Positions 54,910 to 63,131 of a stretch of DNA of 64,000 bases are shown here, piece after piece. The position numbers were made by a program, and so were the translations under genes. Source of the stretch: Kolteria novifilia (GTDB taxonomy: Bacteria > Planctomycetota > Planctomycetia > Kolteriales > Kolteriaceae); assembly GCA_007748055.1 (NCBI GenBank), contig CP036279.1, positions 6,944,001-7,008,000 on the forward strand, written 5' to 3'. Under the pieces are notes generated by a model. It was not told the DNA's origin. It worked only from the letters and a program-made list of their open reading frames with translations, and did not search any database. Within the stretch, counting starts at the first letter, position 1. Each line of letters begins with the position of its first letter.

Positions 54910-55845
54910 ATGCCGCTAAACTCGAATGCCCGAGCGGTTGTCGACGAGCTGATGAGCAAGGATCTTCCGGCGATCTGCGAGTCGACCGCCGTCGAGGCGC
55001 GGCGCAACGCGAGCGAAGCGACCAAGAACTTCCGCTCCCGGCCCGATCCAGCGGTCAAGCGACGCGATTGGGAGCTGCCGGGAGGGGAGGGTTCGATTCG
55101 GGGAAGGCTCTACTTTCCCCCCTCGGGCCCGAGTGATGGACTGCTCGTCTACTACCACGGGGGTGGTTGGGTCCTCGGTGAACTCGACAGCTACGACGCC
55201 AACTGTTGCCGGCTCGCCTTGACGACCGGCCTCGTCGTCGCCTCGATCGACTACCGGCTGGCGCCGGAGACACCTTATCCAGGAGCGGCGGAAGACTGCT
55301 ACGCGGCGACGGCCTACTTGGCCGGGCAGCGTAAGGAGTTGGGCATCGAGTCCCCAACTCCCAAGCTGGCGGTCGCGGGCGACAGTGCCGGCGGGAATCT
55401 GGCCACGGTGGTCTGCCTAATGGCGAAGGATCGCGGCGGGCCGGCGATCACTCATCAGACCATGATCTATCCCGTCACCGACCACGACTTCGACACGCCA
55501 TCCTACCGCGAATTCGCCACGGACCACGTCTTGACCCGCGCCGACATGATCTGGTTTTGGGATCAGTACGTCCCCGAGAGGTCGCGACGCAATGAGGACT
55601 ACGTGGCGCCGCTGCGCCGAGCCGACCTATCGGGGCTACCACCCGCGTTGGTGGTGACGGCCGAGTGCGACCCGCTCCGGGACGAGGGAGAACGCTACGC
55701 GGCTCGTCTCGCGGAAGCCGGAGTTCCGACGAAGCTGCTCCGAGTGAACGGGCTTCCTCACGCCTTCTTCGGTTGGCCGGAGAAATTTCCGGAAGAATCG
55801 GGGCAAGTCATTCGGCTCATGGGCGAGGAGATCGCAAGGATCTGA
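54910..55845 (+). CDS. Alpha/beta hydrolase, HSL-type esterase
   Basis: 311 residues from the ATG at 54910. Hormone-sensitive-lipase family carboxylesterase: oxyanion motif YYHGGGWVLG, nucleophile in GDSAGGN, acid in TAECDPLRDEG and His in GLPHAFFG. An N-terminal cap helix (about 1-50) covers the active site. No signal peptide, so cytoplasmic. It follows the GCS2 gene by 132 bp and may be co-transcribed with it. Acyl substrate unknown. Confidence 0.92.
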   Translation: MPLNSNARAVVDELMSKDLPAICESTAVEARRNASEATKNFRSRPDPAVKRRDWELPGGEGSIRGRLYFPPSGPSDGLLVYYHGGGWVLGELDSYDANCCRLALTTGLVVASIDYRLAPETPYPGAAEDCYAATAYLAGQRKELGIESPTPKLAVAGDSAGGNLATVVCLMAKDRGGPAITHQTMIYPVTDHDFDTPSYREFATDHVLTRADMIWFWDQYVPERSRRNEDYVAPLRRADLSGLPPALVVTAECDPLRDEGERYAARLAEAGVPTKLLRVNGLPHAFFGWPEKFPEESGQVIRLMGEEIARI

Positions 55846-55976
55846 GGCCGATCGACCGCGTGGCGGCGGGGGAGGCGATCCCGTCGTCGGCGGCTCTCGT
55901 CTGGACGCGGCGCCGTAGTTGACTAGAACCGGTATCGCGGGCGCGACCGGAGAGGGTCACGACCTGGAGGTCCAAC

Positions 55977-56438
55977 GTGAACAGAATTCTCGTCCCAATC
56001 GACTTTTCCTTGACGACCCAAGCCGTGGTCAACGCAGCGATTCAAGCCGCGCGATTGGTCGATGGCGAGGTCTTCTTGTTGCACGTCGCGCCGTCGGAAT
56101 CAACACTTTCGGCGGCCTACGAAGCGGGACTCAACGACGTTCGTCACTGGCGGGCCGAGGACATTCTCGCCGAACACCGTCAGATCGTCGAACTGGCTCA
56201 ACGCTTCGAAGAGAACGGGGTCAAGGCGACCGCGCTTCTTATTCAAGGTAAGACGGTCGACAAGATCCTGAGCAAGGCCGAATCGCTGCATGCGACCCTC
56301 ATCATCATGGCGTCGCACGGTCACGGTGCCCTCTATGACTTGATGGTCGGGAGCACGGCCGAAGGAGTCCTCCGCAAAGCGAGCGTTCCGGTACTGATTA
56401 TTCCCCCCAACGCTCACAATTCGGACCAGAGCGAGTGA
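55977..56438 (+). CDS. Universal stress protein (UspA family)
   Basis: 153 residues, GTG with a strong GGAGG six bases upstream. The N-terminus RILVPIDFS and C-terminal ATP-binding loop MASHGHGALYD...GSTAEGVLRKASVPVLII (G-x-G, nine residues, G-S-T) show an ATP-binding UspA. Cytosolic; usually a stress-responsive nucleotide-binding dimer. Last gene of the rightward run that starts with M20. Confidence 0.94.
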   Translation: MNRILVPIDFSLTTQAVVNAAIQAARLVDGEVFLLHVAPSESTLSAAYEAGLNDVRHWRAEDILAEHRQIVELAQRFEENGVKATALLIQGKTVDKILSKAESLHATLIIMASHGHGALYDLMVGSTAEGVLRKASVPVLIIPPNAHNSDQSE

Positions 56439-56593
56439 ATTCTCCGTACTAACAAGCTGTTCTTCCGAGAAGCGCGCCATTTTTGTCGATCGCCCGATCG
56501 GTCTTCCAAGGACGCGCCTAGGATGGTGGTAGTGAGGGTGGGCCAAACGATTCGGCCTGCCCGCAGATGGTCAATTAGTAGTTTGGATTCCCC

Positions 56594-56707
56594 ATGGACG
56601 ATTTCGTGAATTACGTTGCCACCGCCGCTTTCATCGCGGTGATTGTCGCCCTCGTTGTCGGTGGCCTTTGGATCGCCCGACACGACTCCAAGGCGACGCG
56701 GTCGTGA
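56594..56707 (+). CDS. Candidate 37-residue single-pass membrane protein
   Basis: Reads MDDFVNYVATAAFIAVIVAL, then a further hydrophobic VVGGLWIA and a short basic tail HDSKATRS. One membrane helix (about 8-28), acidic N-terminus and basic C-terminus, typical of small membrane proteins. Codon use is like its neighbours. The ribosome site is weak (TGGATT upstream). It sits alone between uspA and the convergent secretion-F gene. Too short for homology; may be real or chance. Confidence 0.5.
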   Translation: MDDFVNYVATAAFIAVIVALVVGGLWIARHDSKATRS

Positions 56708-56755
56708 CCCCCTTTTCCGCCTAGTTCTCCCGCCTCGCCTCATCCTCGTGGTCAC

Positions 56756-57838
56756 TTAGAACTCCTCAAGAGCCTGTTGCAGCGGCTGCCAGTAACAAAC
56801 GATGAAGATGCGGACGACAAAGTAGATGATCAGCAGGGCGACCCCCGCCCAGACGCCCCATCCAGCCACCATCGTCACCAGAGCCATCTGGTGCTCGGCT
56901 TGTTCGTCGTATTGACGTCCGAGCCGCAACATCGCTTCGGGAACCTCGCCGCTCTCCTCGGCACTTTCGAGGATATCGAGGAAATCCTCAGGGAAGACGT
57001 CGTATTTGGCGATCGAGACGGAGATCGTTTGCCCGTTGCGAATTTCCTGAGCGACCCGGTCGGCGAGCGAGCGATAGGCGCCGTTCTCGGTCGAGACGAG
57101 ACTCAGGCGCATCGCCTGGTGCGCGGGCATGCTGCTATCCATCGTCATGTTCATGCTGAGGCAGAGCCGGGCCAGCGCCAAGGTGCGAAAGCAGGGGCCG
57201 AGCACCGGGATTTTTAGCAGCAGTCGATCGATCCGGTTGGCCTGCCCAAGCATGCGGCGCAGATACCAAAAGGTTCCGTAACCGATGGCCGCGGATCCGA
57301 AACAGAGGGCGAGCCAGATCGCCGCGCCACTAGGGCCTTGAAGGCCCAGCCCGACGATGTCGATCGCTTGCGCGTTCTGCATCTCGGCGATGATCCCCAG
57401 GATCAGGATTAGGACCGCGATGATGAAGATCGCTGAAAGGAGTTGCAGGACCGGCCAGATGATCCGGCTCAGGAAGCGCCGGCGCATGCTTAGCTGAAGC
57501 TGAAAATAGCGTTCGAGTTCCTTCAGCACCTCGGGCAGTCGACCGGTCTTGGCCGCGACTTCGGTCATCGCGAGAAAGATGGGCGGCACCGACTGGTCCG
57601 CCTTGCGTATCGCCTTGGTGAGGCTGTCCCCTGAACGAAGCCGACGGGCGAGATAGTCGCTAAAGCCACGGGAGTCCGACGGGCCGCGCTTGGCCAGAAT
57701 CTCCATCGCGTCGGTGAGCCGTTTGCCCGCGGAGAGGTAGCCCGCCAGCATCCGGCACCAGCGTGCCAGCGACTTGGTCGCGATTCGCCGTCGGCTCAGT
57801 TCCCCCCATAGCGAGCGACCTTCCGAGTCATCTTCCAC
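56756..57838 (-). CDS. Type II secretion system F-like (GspF/PilC) membrane protein
   Basis: 360 residues from a GTG at 57838, with AAAGG eight bases upstream; the frame extends further but without conserved residues. Two T2SF domains: ARWCRMLAGYLSAGKRLTDAMEIL with TEVAAKTGRLPEVLKELERYF, and LALARLCLSMNMTMDSSMPAHQAMRLS with LESAEESGEVPEAMLRL, separated and followed by membrane helices (about 170-190, 205-235 and 330-352). Inner-membrane platform for pseudopilus or pilus assembly. Starts 46 bp after the protein kinase gene stop on the same strand, so the two are probably one operon. The ATPase and pilin partners are not in the window. Confidence 0.88.
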   Translation of the reverse strand: MEDDSEGRSLWGELSRRRIATKSLARWCRMLAGYLSAGKRLTDAMEILAKRGPSDSRGFSDYLARRLRSGDSLTKAIRKADQSVPPIFLAMTEVAAKTGRLPEVLKELERYFQLQLSMRRRFLSRIIWPVLQLLSAIFIIAVLILILGIIAEMQNAQAIDIVGLGLQGPSGAAIWLALCFGSAAIGYGTFWYLRRMLGQANRIDRLLLKIPVLGPCFRTLALARLCLSMNMTMDSSMPAHQAMRLSLVSTENGAYRSLADRVAQEIRNGQTISVSIAKYDVFPEDFLDILESAEESGEVPEAMLRLGRQYDEQAEHQMALVTMVAGWGVWAGVALLIIYFVVRIFIVCYWQPLQQALEEF

Positions 57839-57884
57839 ACGATCCACCTTTCCATCATCGTGGGCACCGAACGCGACGGGATGC

Positions 57885-60200
57885 CTACGAACGCCGCTGA
57901 GCCAACTGCAGGAGGGCACGGGTGATCGCGATTGCGATCCCAACCACGACCAGAATGATGCCCCCAATGATGACGGCAAGGGAACCAATCATCCAACGTT
58001 GGTTGGAGAGCATCTGGTCGAGTGGATGAGAGATGATCAGCACCACGTAGCGCGACGGTTCGTTGGGGTTGTAGTAGAACTTTCTCGCGAAGATGACTCT
58101 CGGCGCGGAACTCTTCGTCGTGATCTCCAGAGAGTTGGGGCCTTGGTGATGGTTGAACAGCGGCGCCAACTCCGGATAGACGCTGGTGACCAGTCCCGCT
58201 TGCACCCTGCTCTCCCCGTCAGCGTGATCGACCCCGACAACGTAAAGACCGGTCGGGCTCGCGAGAGTCAGGGAGATCCCATCCTCCGTGACGGCGATGC
58301 CCTTGGGGATGCTCGACTCGTCGAGCGCCAAGTCCCACCCGAGCACCACTGTCCCCAGCGGTTGTTTCTGATGGAGGGCGTAGACGGGCGAGGAGAAGTA
58401 GGAGACTCCGCTGAGGTCCTTGGCTTGCGTGTCGTGGGTTCCAAGCTGGGTCAAACTGGTGTAGAGACCGCCGACCGCGAGTTGCTGCGCCTCCCTCGCC
58501 GCCGACGACGCCAGCGCGGAGAGTTTCCCATCCTTCTCCACCACGGGCATGTGTTTGAGGTCAGGCCGAACCACGCGCAAAACCGTCTCCTGGTGTGAGT
58601 CGAGGAGCATCATCTGCATGCAGCGGGGCTGCTGGCGCATGAAGTCGATGAAGAGGTCGGCCAACTCGATTTCGAGGGACTGGTCGTGATCCTTGGCCAG
58701 TCGGCGATGGGAACTCGGCATCTCCGCCAACAGGACCGTGAGATTGCGCATCTCATTCAAACGGAACTCAAGGTCCGCTTCGACGCGACCGGCCATTAGT
58801 TGGAGATTGCGGGAGATCTCCCGCGTTCGCTCCGTCGACTCCATGATGGAACCGACGATCAACGTCGTGGCGACGATCAGCGACGCGATCAATCCGAAAG
58901 CCGCGGCGAGGGCCAACAAGCGCCGCCGCGCGATCCAGCGCGCCAGACGCTGCGGCATGCTCTCCCGAAAGACCGAAATCGGCTCACAAGCTTGCCAACT
59001 CCGCAAATCGGCAAGCATCTCCTCGACGCGACGGTAGCGATCCTCGGGCTCGCGCCGCATCGCCTTGAGGGCGATCGCTTCCAGCGCGGGAGAGACGTGG
59101 ACATTGATCTCGCGCGGACGGCGAATCTCCCCCTCGGCCACCCGCACGAGAAACTCCTTCTTGCTTTCACCAACGCAAAGCAGGTGGGGAGGATGGCCGG
59201 TCAAGATCGCGAACAGAATCCCCCCCAGACAGAAAATGTCCGCCGAGGTGGTGATGGCGTCGTGATCACCGCGTGCCTGCTCCGGCGAGAGGTACGCCGG
59301 CGTGCCAAGGACCGATCCGGGTTCAGTGTTCGAGGGGTTCTCGTCCGAGAGCGACAGTCCCAGATTGGAATCGACCAGCGAAGAGGGCTTGGGCGCGTTG
59401 GCTTGCTCCCAAGCGACCTCCTTGGGGTCGGGTTCGAGTCGTTTCGCCAGTCCCCAGTCGACGACCGAGACTTCGCCGTGTTCGCCGAGCATGATGTTCG
59501 ACGGCTTCAAATCGCGGTGAATGATCCCTCGGCAGTGAGCGCATGCGACCGCTTCACAAGCGCGGGCGAAGACATCGACGAGTCGTTGGCGATCGCTTTC
59601 GTGATCCTCGCCGCCGCGACGGCGTTTGTGATAGGCCTTGATCGCTTGCTCGAGCGACTCGCCGCGGAGGATCGACATCGTGTAGAAGGGATCGTCGACG
59701 TTGGCGAGTTCATGCACCGCGACAATTGAGGGATGCTCCAGCTGCCCGGTCACCACCGCTTCCCGGAGAAATCGGTCGCGAGCATCATTGTGTCCACGGG
59801 AATCGCGAAGCCGTTTGAGGGCGACGCGCCGATTCATCTTCACATCGTGGACTTCCCAGACTTCCCCCAGACCTCCCTTGCCCAGGAGGTTGAGGGCTCG
59901 GTAGCGACTCGGCAGCGTGGGAGGGGTCGCGAAGAGTCCATCCCGTCGATCTTGGGGCGATGCGACGACCCGCTCAGTCTCTGGCGTTGTGAACTCGTCG
60001 GTGGGATCGTCACGCCTCTCCTCCGAGGAAAAGTAGACCTCGACGTGGGTCACGATCATTTCACGAATCGCGTCGAGCCGTTCGGCGAACTCAGCGCGTC
60101 CGGAGCTGCGCTCTTCGGAGGCGGCCGCTTCGATCAGGGTCGCGAGAATCTCCAAGCGACGGCGTCGAGTCTCCGTCCTCTTCGCGTCGTTCGTCGACAT
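57885..60200 (-). CDS. Transmembrane Ser/Thr protein kinase with a C-terminal extracytoplasmic sensor domain
   Basis: 771 residues from the ATG at 60200, with GAGGG four bases upstream. Cytoplasmic Hanks-type kinase domain at about 100-385: GKGGLGEVW, VALKRL (Lys129), HRDLKPSN, VDWGLAKRL (DWG for DFG), GTPAYLSPEQARGDH. A membrane helix at about 435-460 (LALAAAFGLIASLIVATTLIVG), a dCache-like sensor region about 465-730 (LMAGRVEADLEFRLNEMRN, VYALHQKQPLGTVVLGWDLALDE), and a second helix at about 735-757 follow. Kinases of this layout are common in planctomycetes. Upstream partner of the secretion-F gene; divergent from the YugP peptidase gene. Confidence 0.93.
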   Translation of the reverse strand: MSTNDAKRTETRRRRLEILATLIEAAASEERSSGRAEFAERLDAIREMIVTHVEVYFSSEERRDDPTDEFTTPETERVVASPQDRRDGLFATPPTLPSRYRALNLLGKGGLGEVWEVHDVKMNRRVALKRLRDSRGHNDARDRFLREAVVTGQLEHPSIVAVHELANVDDPFYTMSILRGESLEQAIKAYHKRRRGGEDHESDRQRLVDVFARACEAVACAHCRGIIHRDLKPSNIMLGEHGEVSVVDWGLAKRLEPDPKEVAWEQANAPKPSSLVDSNLGLSLSDENPSNTEPGSVLGTPAYLSPEQARGDHDAITTSADIFCLGGILFAILTGHPPHLLCVGESKKEFLVRVAEGEIRRPREINVHVSPALEAIALKAMRREPEDRYRRVEEMLADLRSWQACEPISVFRESMPQRLARWIARRRLLALAAAFGLIASLIVATTLIVGSIMESTERTREISRNLQLMAGRVEADLEFRLNEMRNLTVLLAEMPSSHRRLAKDHDQSLEIELADLFIDFMRQQPRCMQMMLLDSHQETVLRVVRPDLKHMPVVEKDGKLSALASSAAREAQQLAVGGLYTSLTQLGTHDTQAKDLSGVSYFSSPVYALHQKQPLGTVVLGWDLALDESSIPKGIAVTEDGISLTLASPTGLYVVGVDHADGESRVQAGLVTSVYPELAPLFNHHQGPNSLEITTKSSAPRVIFARKFYYNPNEPSRYVVLIISHPLDQMLSNQRWMIGSLAVIIGGIILVVVGIAIAITRALLQLAQRRS

Positions 60201-60415
60201 CGAACCCTCGTTCCCAACCATCCTCGCCCCGTCGCGTGGTGACCAACAGTCTCCGTCACCGCGCCTCCGCGACGTCATCTTGCCAAGTTAGCCGGCCGTA
60301 GGAAAGGAGATGCACGAACGAAAGCCGCTCCCGACGCGCCCATTCCCTCCCTCCTCAGCCCCGAGGACTGCGTACAATTCATCGAAAACCATTTGTCCCA
60401 TGGAGGAAATCTCGG

Positions 60416-61108
60416 GTGTTCTTCGATCCCGTCTATTTACTGTTTCTGCTTCCAGGGCTCGCCCTCTCGCTGTGGGCTAGCTCGAGGGTACGTTCAGCGT
60501 TCGCCCACTATTCGCGTGTCCCGACCCGTCGGGGCTACACCGGAGCCCAAGCCGCCGCGATTCTTTTGAATCGAGCCGGCATCACCGACGTTCAAATCGT
60601 TCCCCATCGCGGCCACATGACCGACCACTACGACCCGGTCAACAAACGGCTCGCCCTATCCGAGCCGGTCTACGGCCAGCGCTCCATCGCCGCGGTTGGC
60701 GTTGCCTGTCACGAAGCGGGACACGCGATCCAGCACGCGCGCCACTACGCGCCGCTGCACTTGCGTTCGCTCCTGGTCCCGACCGCCGGGATCGGGTCAT
60801 CGATCGGCTACGGCGTCATGATCCTGGGGCTACTGCTCAGTTCCATGCCGATCTTCGTGGTCGGGATCGGGCTCTTCTCGATGGTGCTCTTGTTTCAAGT
60901 CGTCACGCTTCCGGTCGAGTTCGACGCGAGTAACCGGGCAAAAAAGCTCATTGTCGAGGCGGGCATCATCGACGTCGACGAGCGTCAAGGGGTGTCGGCA
61001 GTGCTCAACGCCGCGGCCTGGACCTACGTCGCCGCCGTGGTGTCGACGTTGTTGACGGTGCTATACTGGCTGTTCCGGTCGGGACTGTTGCGAGGTAGCG
61101 ATGAATGA
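60416..61108 (+). CDS. Zinc metallopeptidase, YugP family
   Basis: 230 residues, GTG with GGAGG nine bases upstream. Membrane protease: N-terminal helix (about 4-22), then RRGYTGAQAAAILLNRAGI, HMTDHYDPVNKRLALSEPVYG, the zinc site CHEAGHAIQHA, membrane helices (about 120-165) and the closing helix about 205-225. Matches Pfam Zn_peptidase_2. Substrate unknown; divergent from the kinase gene. Confidence 0.94.
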   Translation: MFFDPVYLLFLLPGLALSLWASSRVRSAFAHYSRVPTRRGYTGAQAAAILLNRAGITDVQIVPHRGHMTDHYDPVNKRLALSEPVYGQRSIAAVGVACHEAGHAIQHARHYAPLHLRSLLVPTAGIGSSIGYGVMILGLLLSSMPIFVVGIGLFSMVLLFQVVTLPVEFDASNRAKKLIVEAGIIDVDERQGVSAVLNAAAWTYVAAVVSTLLTVLYWLFRSGLLRGSDE

Positions 61109-61151
61109 CGAGCGAAAACGCTCCGTTCGCCAAGTGTCACAACAGGAACGA

Positions 61152-61322
61152 CTAGAGATCTGATAGGTAGGTTCAGTTCCAAGAGATTCCGGGTGCCATG
61201 CCCACGCTTGCCATGGGCATGCGGGACACGCCTTCGACTTGCAGGAGTCGCAGACGATTAGGGCCCGAGACCTCTGTGTGCCACGTCTCCCAGTGCCCCC
61301 TGGGGCTCTGTCCGAAGCCTAG
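61152..61322. mobile_element. Diverged MITE family 1-like element
   Basis: Left end CTAGAGATCTGATAGGTAGG aligns with the family 1 left ends at 18901 and 42104. Central hairpin GGGTGCC, CATGCCCACG, loop CTTGC, CATGGGCATG (61191-61221). The right end GAAGCCTAG resembles family 2 ends, so the copy is worn or mixed. The rest of the gap up to 61574 holds no recognised feature. Confidence 0.5.
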
Positions 61323-61574
61323 AGCACCGCTGACGCCTCTCAGGCGACGCGAATCGGGTCGAGCCAGAACGAAACAAACGGCAAGTTGGAATGGGAGCAC
61401 GAGAGTGACATCGGCGACGAGGGCTCCAGACCAATGGACATTGGTTCGGTGACAGGTGGCCGATGTTCCTCCTCCGACCGCCGATGACGAGGAAACCTGC
61501 TCTTCCCTCGTTCTCGGTTGTCTGCGATTCTTGGCCAGGCGACTCGACCATCACGGGAGCAACGCGGGTTCACC

Positions 61575-63131
61575 ATGGCACTCGATCCAGAAGAAACGCT
61601 GGCACGGATCATCCCCTTCGATATCAGCGGGACGATCTCGAGCGTGATCGGCCTGACGATGGCCGCTCAGGGTTTCCCCGTTCCGCTGGGAGCCCAGTGC
61701 CGGATCAGCCGCCAAAGCGGCCCGCCCCTCGACGCGGAAGTCGTCGGATTCCGGGACGACGCGACCTTGCTCATCGGTTACGGCGACCCGCGTGGCGTCC
61801 GCCGCGGCGATGTCGTCAAGCTCGTCAGCACCACCCCGACCATTCACGTCGGCCCCTCCATGCGCGGCCGGGTCTTCGATGGACTCGCGCGGCCGATCGA
61901 CAGTGGCCCCGCCGTCTCGCTCCCGTTCCGCGCCGAGATCTACGGCAATCCTCCCGATCCCATGCTGCGGCAACGGATCGACGAACCGATGCCGACCGGC
62001 ATCCGCGCCATCGACTCGCTACTCACATGCGCCAAGGGACAGCGACTCGGCATCTTCGCCGGCACGGGCGTCGGCAAGAGCGTCACGCTCGGCATGATCG
62101 CCCGCTACGCCCAGGCCGACGTGATCGTCTTGGCCCTCATCGGTGAACGGGGCCGCGAAGTCCGCGAGTTCATCGAGAAAGACCTCGGACCGGAGGGACT
62201 CGCCCGGAGCGTCGTCGTCACCGCGACCAGTGATGAACCCGCTCTCGTCCGCGTGAAAGCCGCCTTCACCGCGACCGCGGTCGCCGAATACTTTCGCGAT
62301 CAGGGCCTCAACGTCCTTTTGATGATGGACTCCCTGACCAGGTTGGCGATGGCGCAGCGCGAGATCGGCCTTAGCGCCGGCGAGCCACCAACGACCAAGG
62401 GATATCCGCCCTCCCTCTTCGCCCTAATGCCCAGACTCCTCGAACGGGCGGGCATGGGGCCGACCGGAAGCATCACCGCACTCTACACCGTCTTGGTCGA
62501 AGCCGACGACATGAACGAGATCGTCTCCGACACTGTTCGCGGGATTCTCGATGGCCACGTCTGGCTCAACCGGCGTCTCGCCGCCCAAGCACACTTTCCG
62601 GCGATCGATGTCCTGGAGAGCATCAGTCGTTCGATGCCCGACGTGGTGGCCGACGATCACCTCAATGACGCGATGGCACTCAAGCGGCTCATCTCGACCT
62701 ACAGAGAGAACGAAGACCTCATCTCAGTGGGCGCCTACGCCCCCGGATCGAACCCCGACATCGACACCGCGATCCGCATGCGGGAACCGATCAACAAGTT
62801 CCTTCGGCAACTGATGAAGGAGCACACGTCGTTCGAGGAGTCCCGACGCATGCTCCGTCTCTTGATCCAAGAGAGCCTCAAGCGACAACCATCTCCCGGC
62901 GTTCAACAAGCTGGCCGGCAACAGGCCGGCGCCCAACAGGCTGGCCGGCAACAGGCCGGCGCCCAACAGGCTGGTCGGCAACAGGCCGGCGCCGCGCGGG
63001 TCCAGGGCCAACAGGCAGCTCGGCCTCAAGGGGGAGGACCGCCGGGAGGACGCCCCGCTCCCCAACCGCCAACGGGCAGTCGGCTCATTTCCGGTCCCGG
63101 TCAGCCGGGGCGTCCGGGTCCTTTGGGTTGA
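61575..63131 (+). CDS. FliI/YscN-family type III export ATPase with repetitive C-terminal tail
   Basis: 518 residues from the ATG at 61575. Hexameric ATPase that unfolds export substrates for the flagellar or type III apparatus. Signatures: MRGRVFDGLARPID, P-loop FAGTGVGKSV, LALIGERGREVREF, LLMMDSLTRLAMAQREIGLS, GEPPTTKGYPPSLFA, GSITALYTVLVEADD and DGHVWLNRRLA. The core ends near residue 440; the remaining 75 residues are Gln/Ala/Gly repeats and a Pro/Gly tail. The usual length is about 440-460. No fli, flh or sct gene is visible nearby, so flagellar versus other export is undecided. The 3' end overlaps the ComEC-like gene by 47 bp. Confidence 0.9.
   Translation: MALDPEETLARIIPFDISGTISSVIGLTMAAQGFPVPLGAQCRISRQSGPPLDAEVVGFRDDATLLIGYGDPRGVRRGDVVKLVSTTPTIHVGPSMRGRVFDGLARPIDSGPAVSLPFRAEIYGNPPDPMLRQRIDEPMPTGIRAIDSLLTCAKGQRLGIFAGTGVGKSVTLGMIARYAQADVIVLALIGERGREVREFIEKDLGPEGLARSVVVTATSDEPALVRVKAAFTATAVAEYFRDQGLNVLLMMDSLTRLAMAQREIGLSAGEPPTTKGYPPSLFALMPRLLERAGMGPTGSITALYTVLVEADDMNEIVSDTVRGILDGHVWLNRRLAAQAHFPAIDVLESISRSMPDVVADDHLNDAMALKRLISTYRENEDLISVGAYAPGSNPDIDTAIRMREPINKFLRQLMKEHTSFEESRRMLRLLIQESLKRQPSPGVQQAGRQQAGAQQAGRQQAGAQQAGRQQAGAARVQGQQAARPQGGGPPGGRPAPQPPTGSRLISGPGQPGRPGPLG
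62911..62993 (+). repeat. In-frame 30-bp tandem repeat in the FliI-like ATPase tail (2.8 copies)
   Basis: Units at 62911, 62941 and 62971 (partial), each starting CTGGCCGGCAACAGGCCGGC. They encode repeated AGRQQAGAQQ decapeptides at about residues 446-473, in the extension beyond the conserved ATPase core. Confidence 0.92.
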
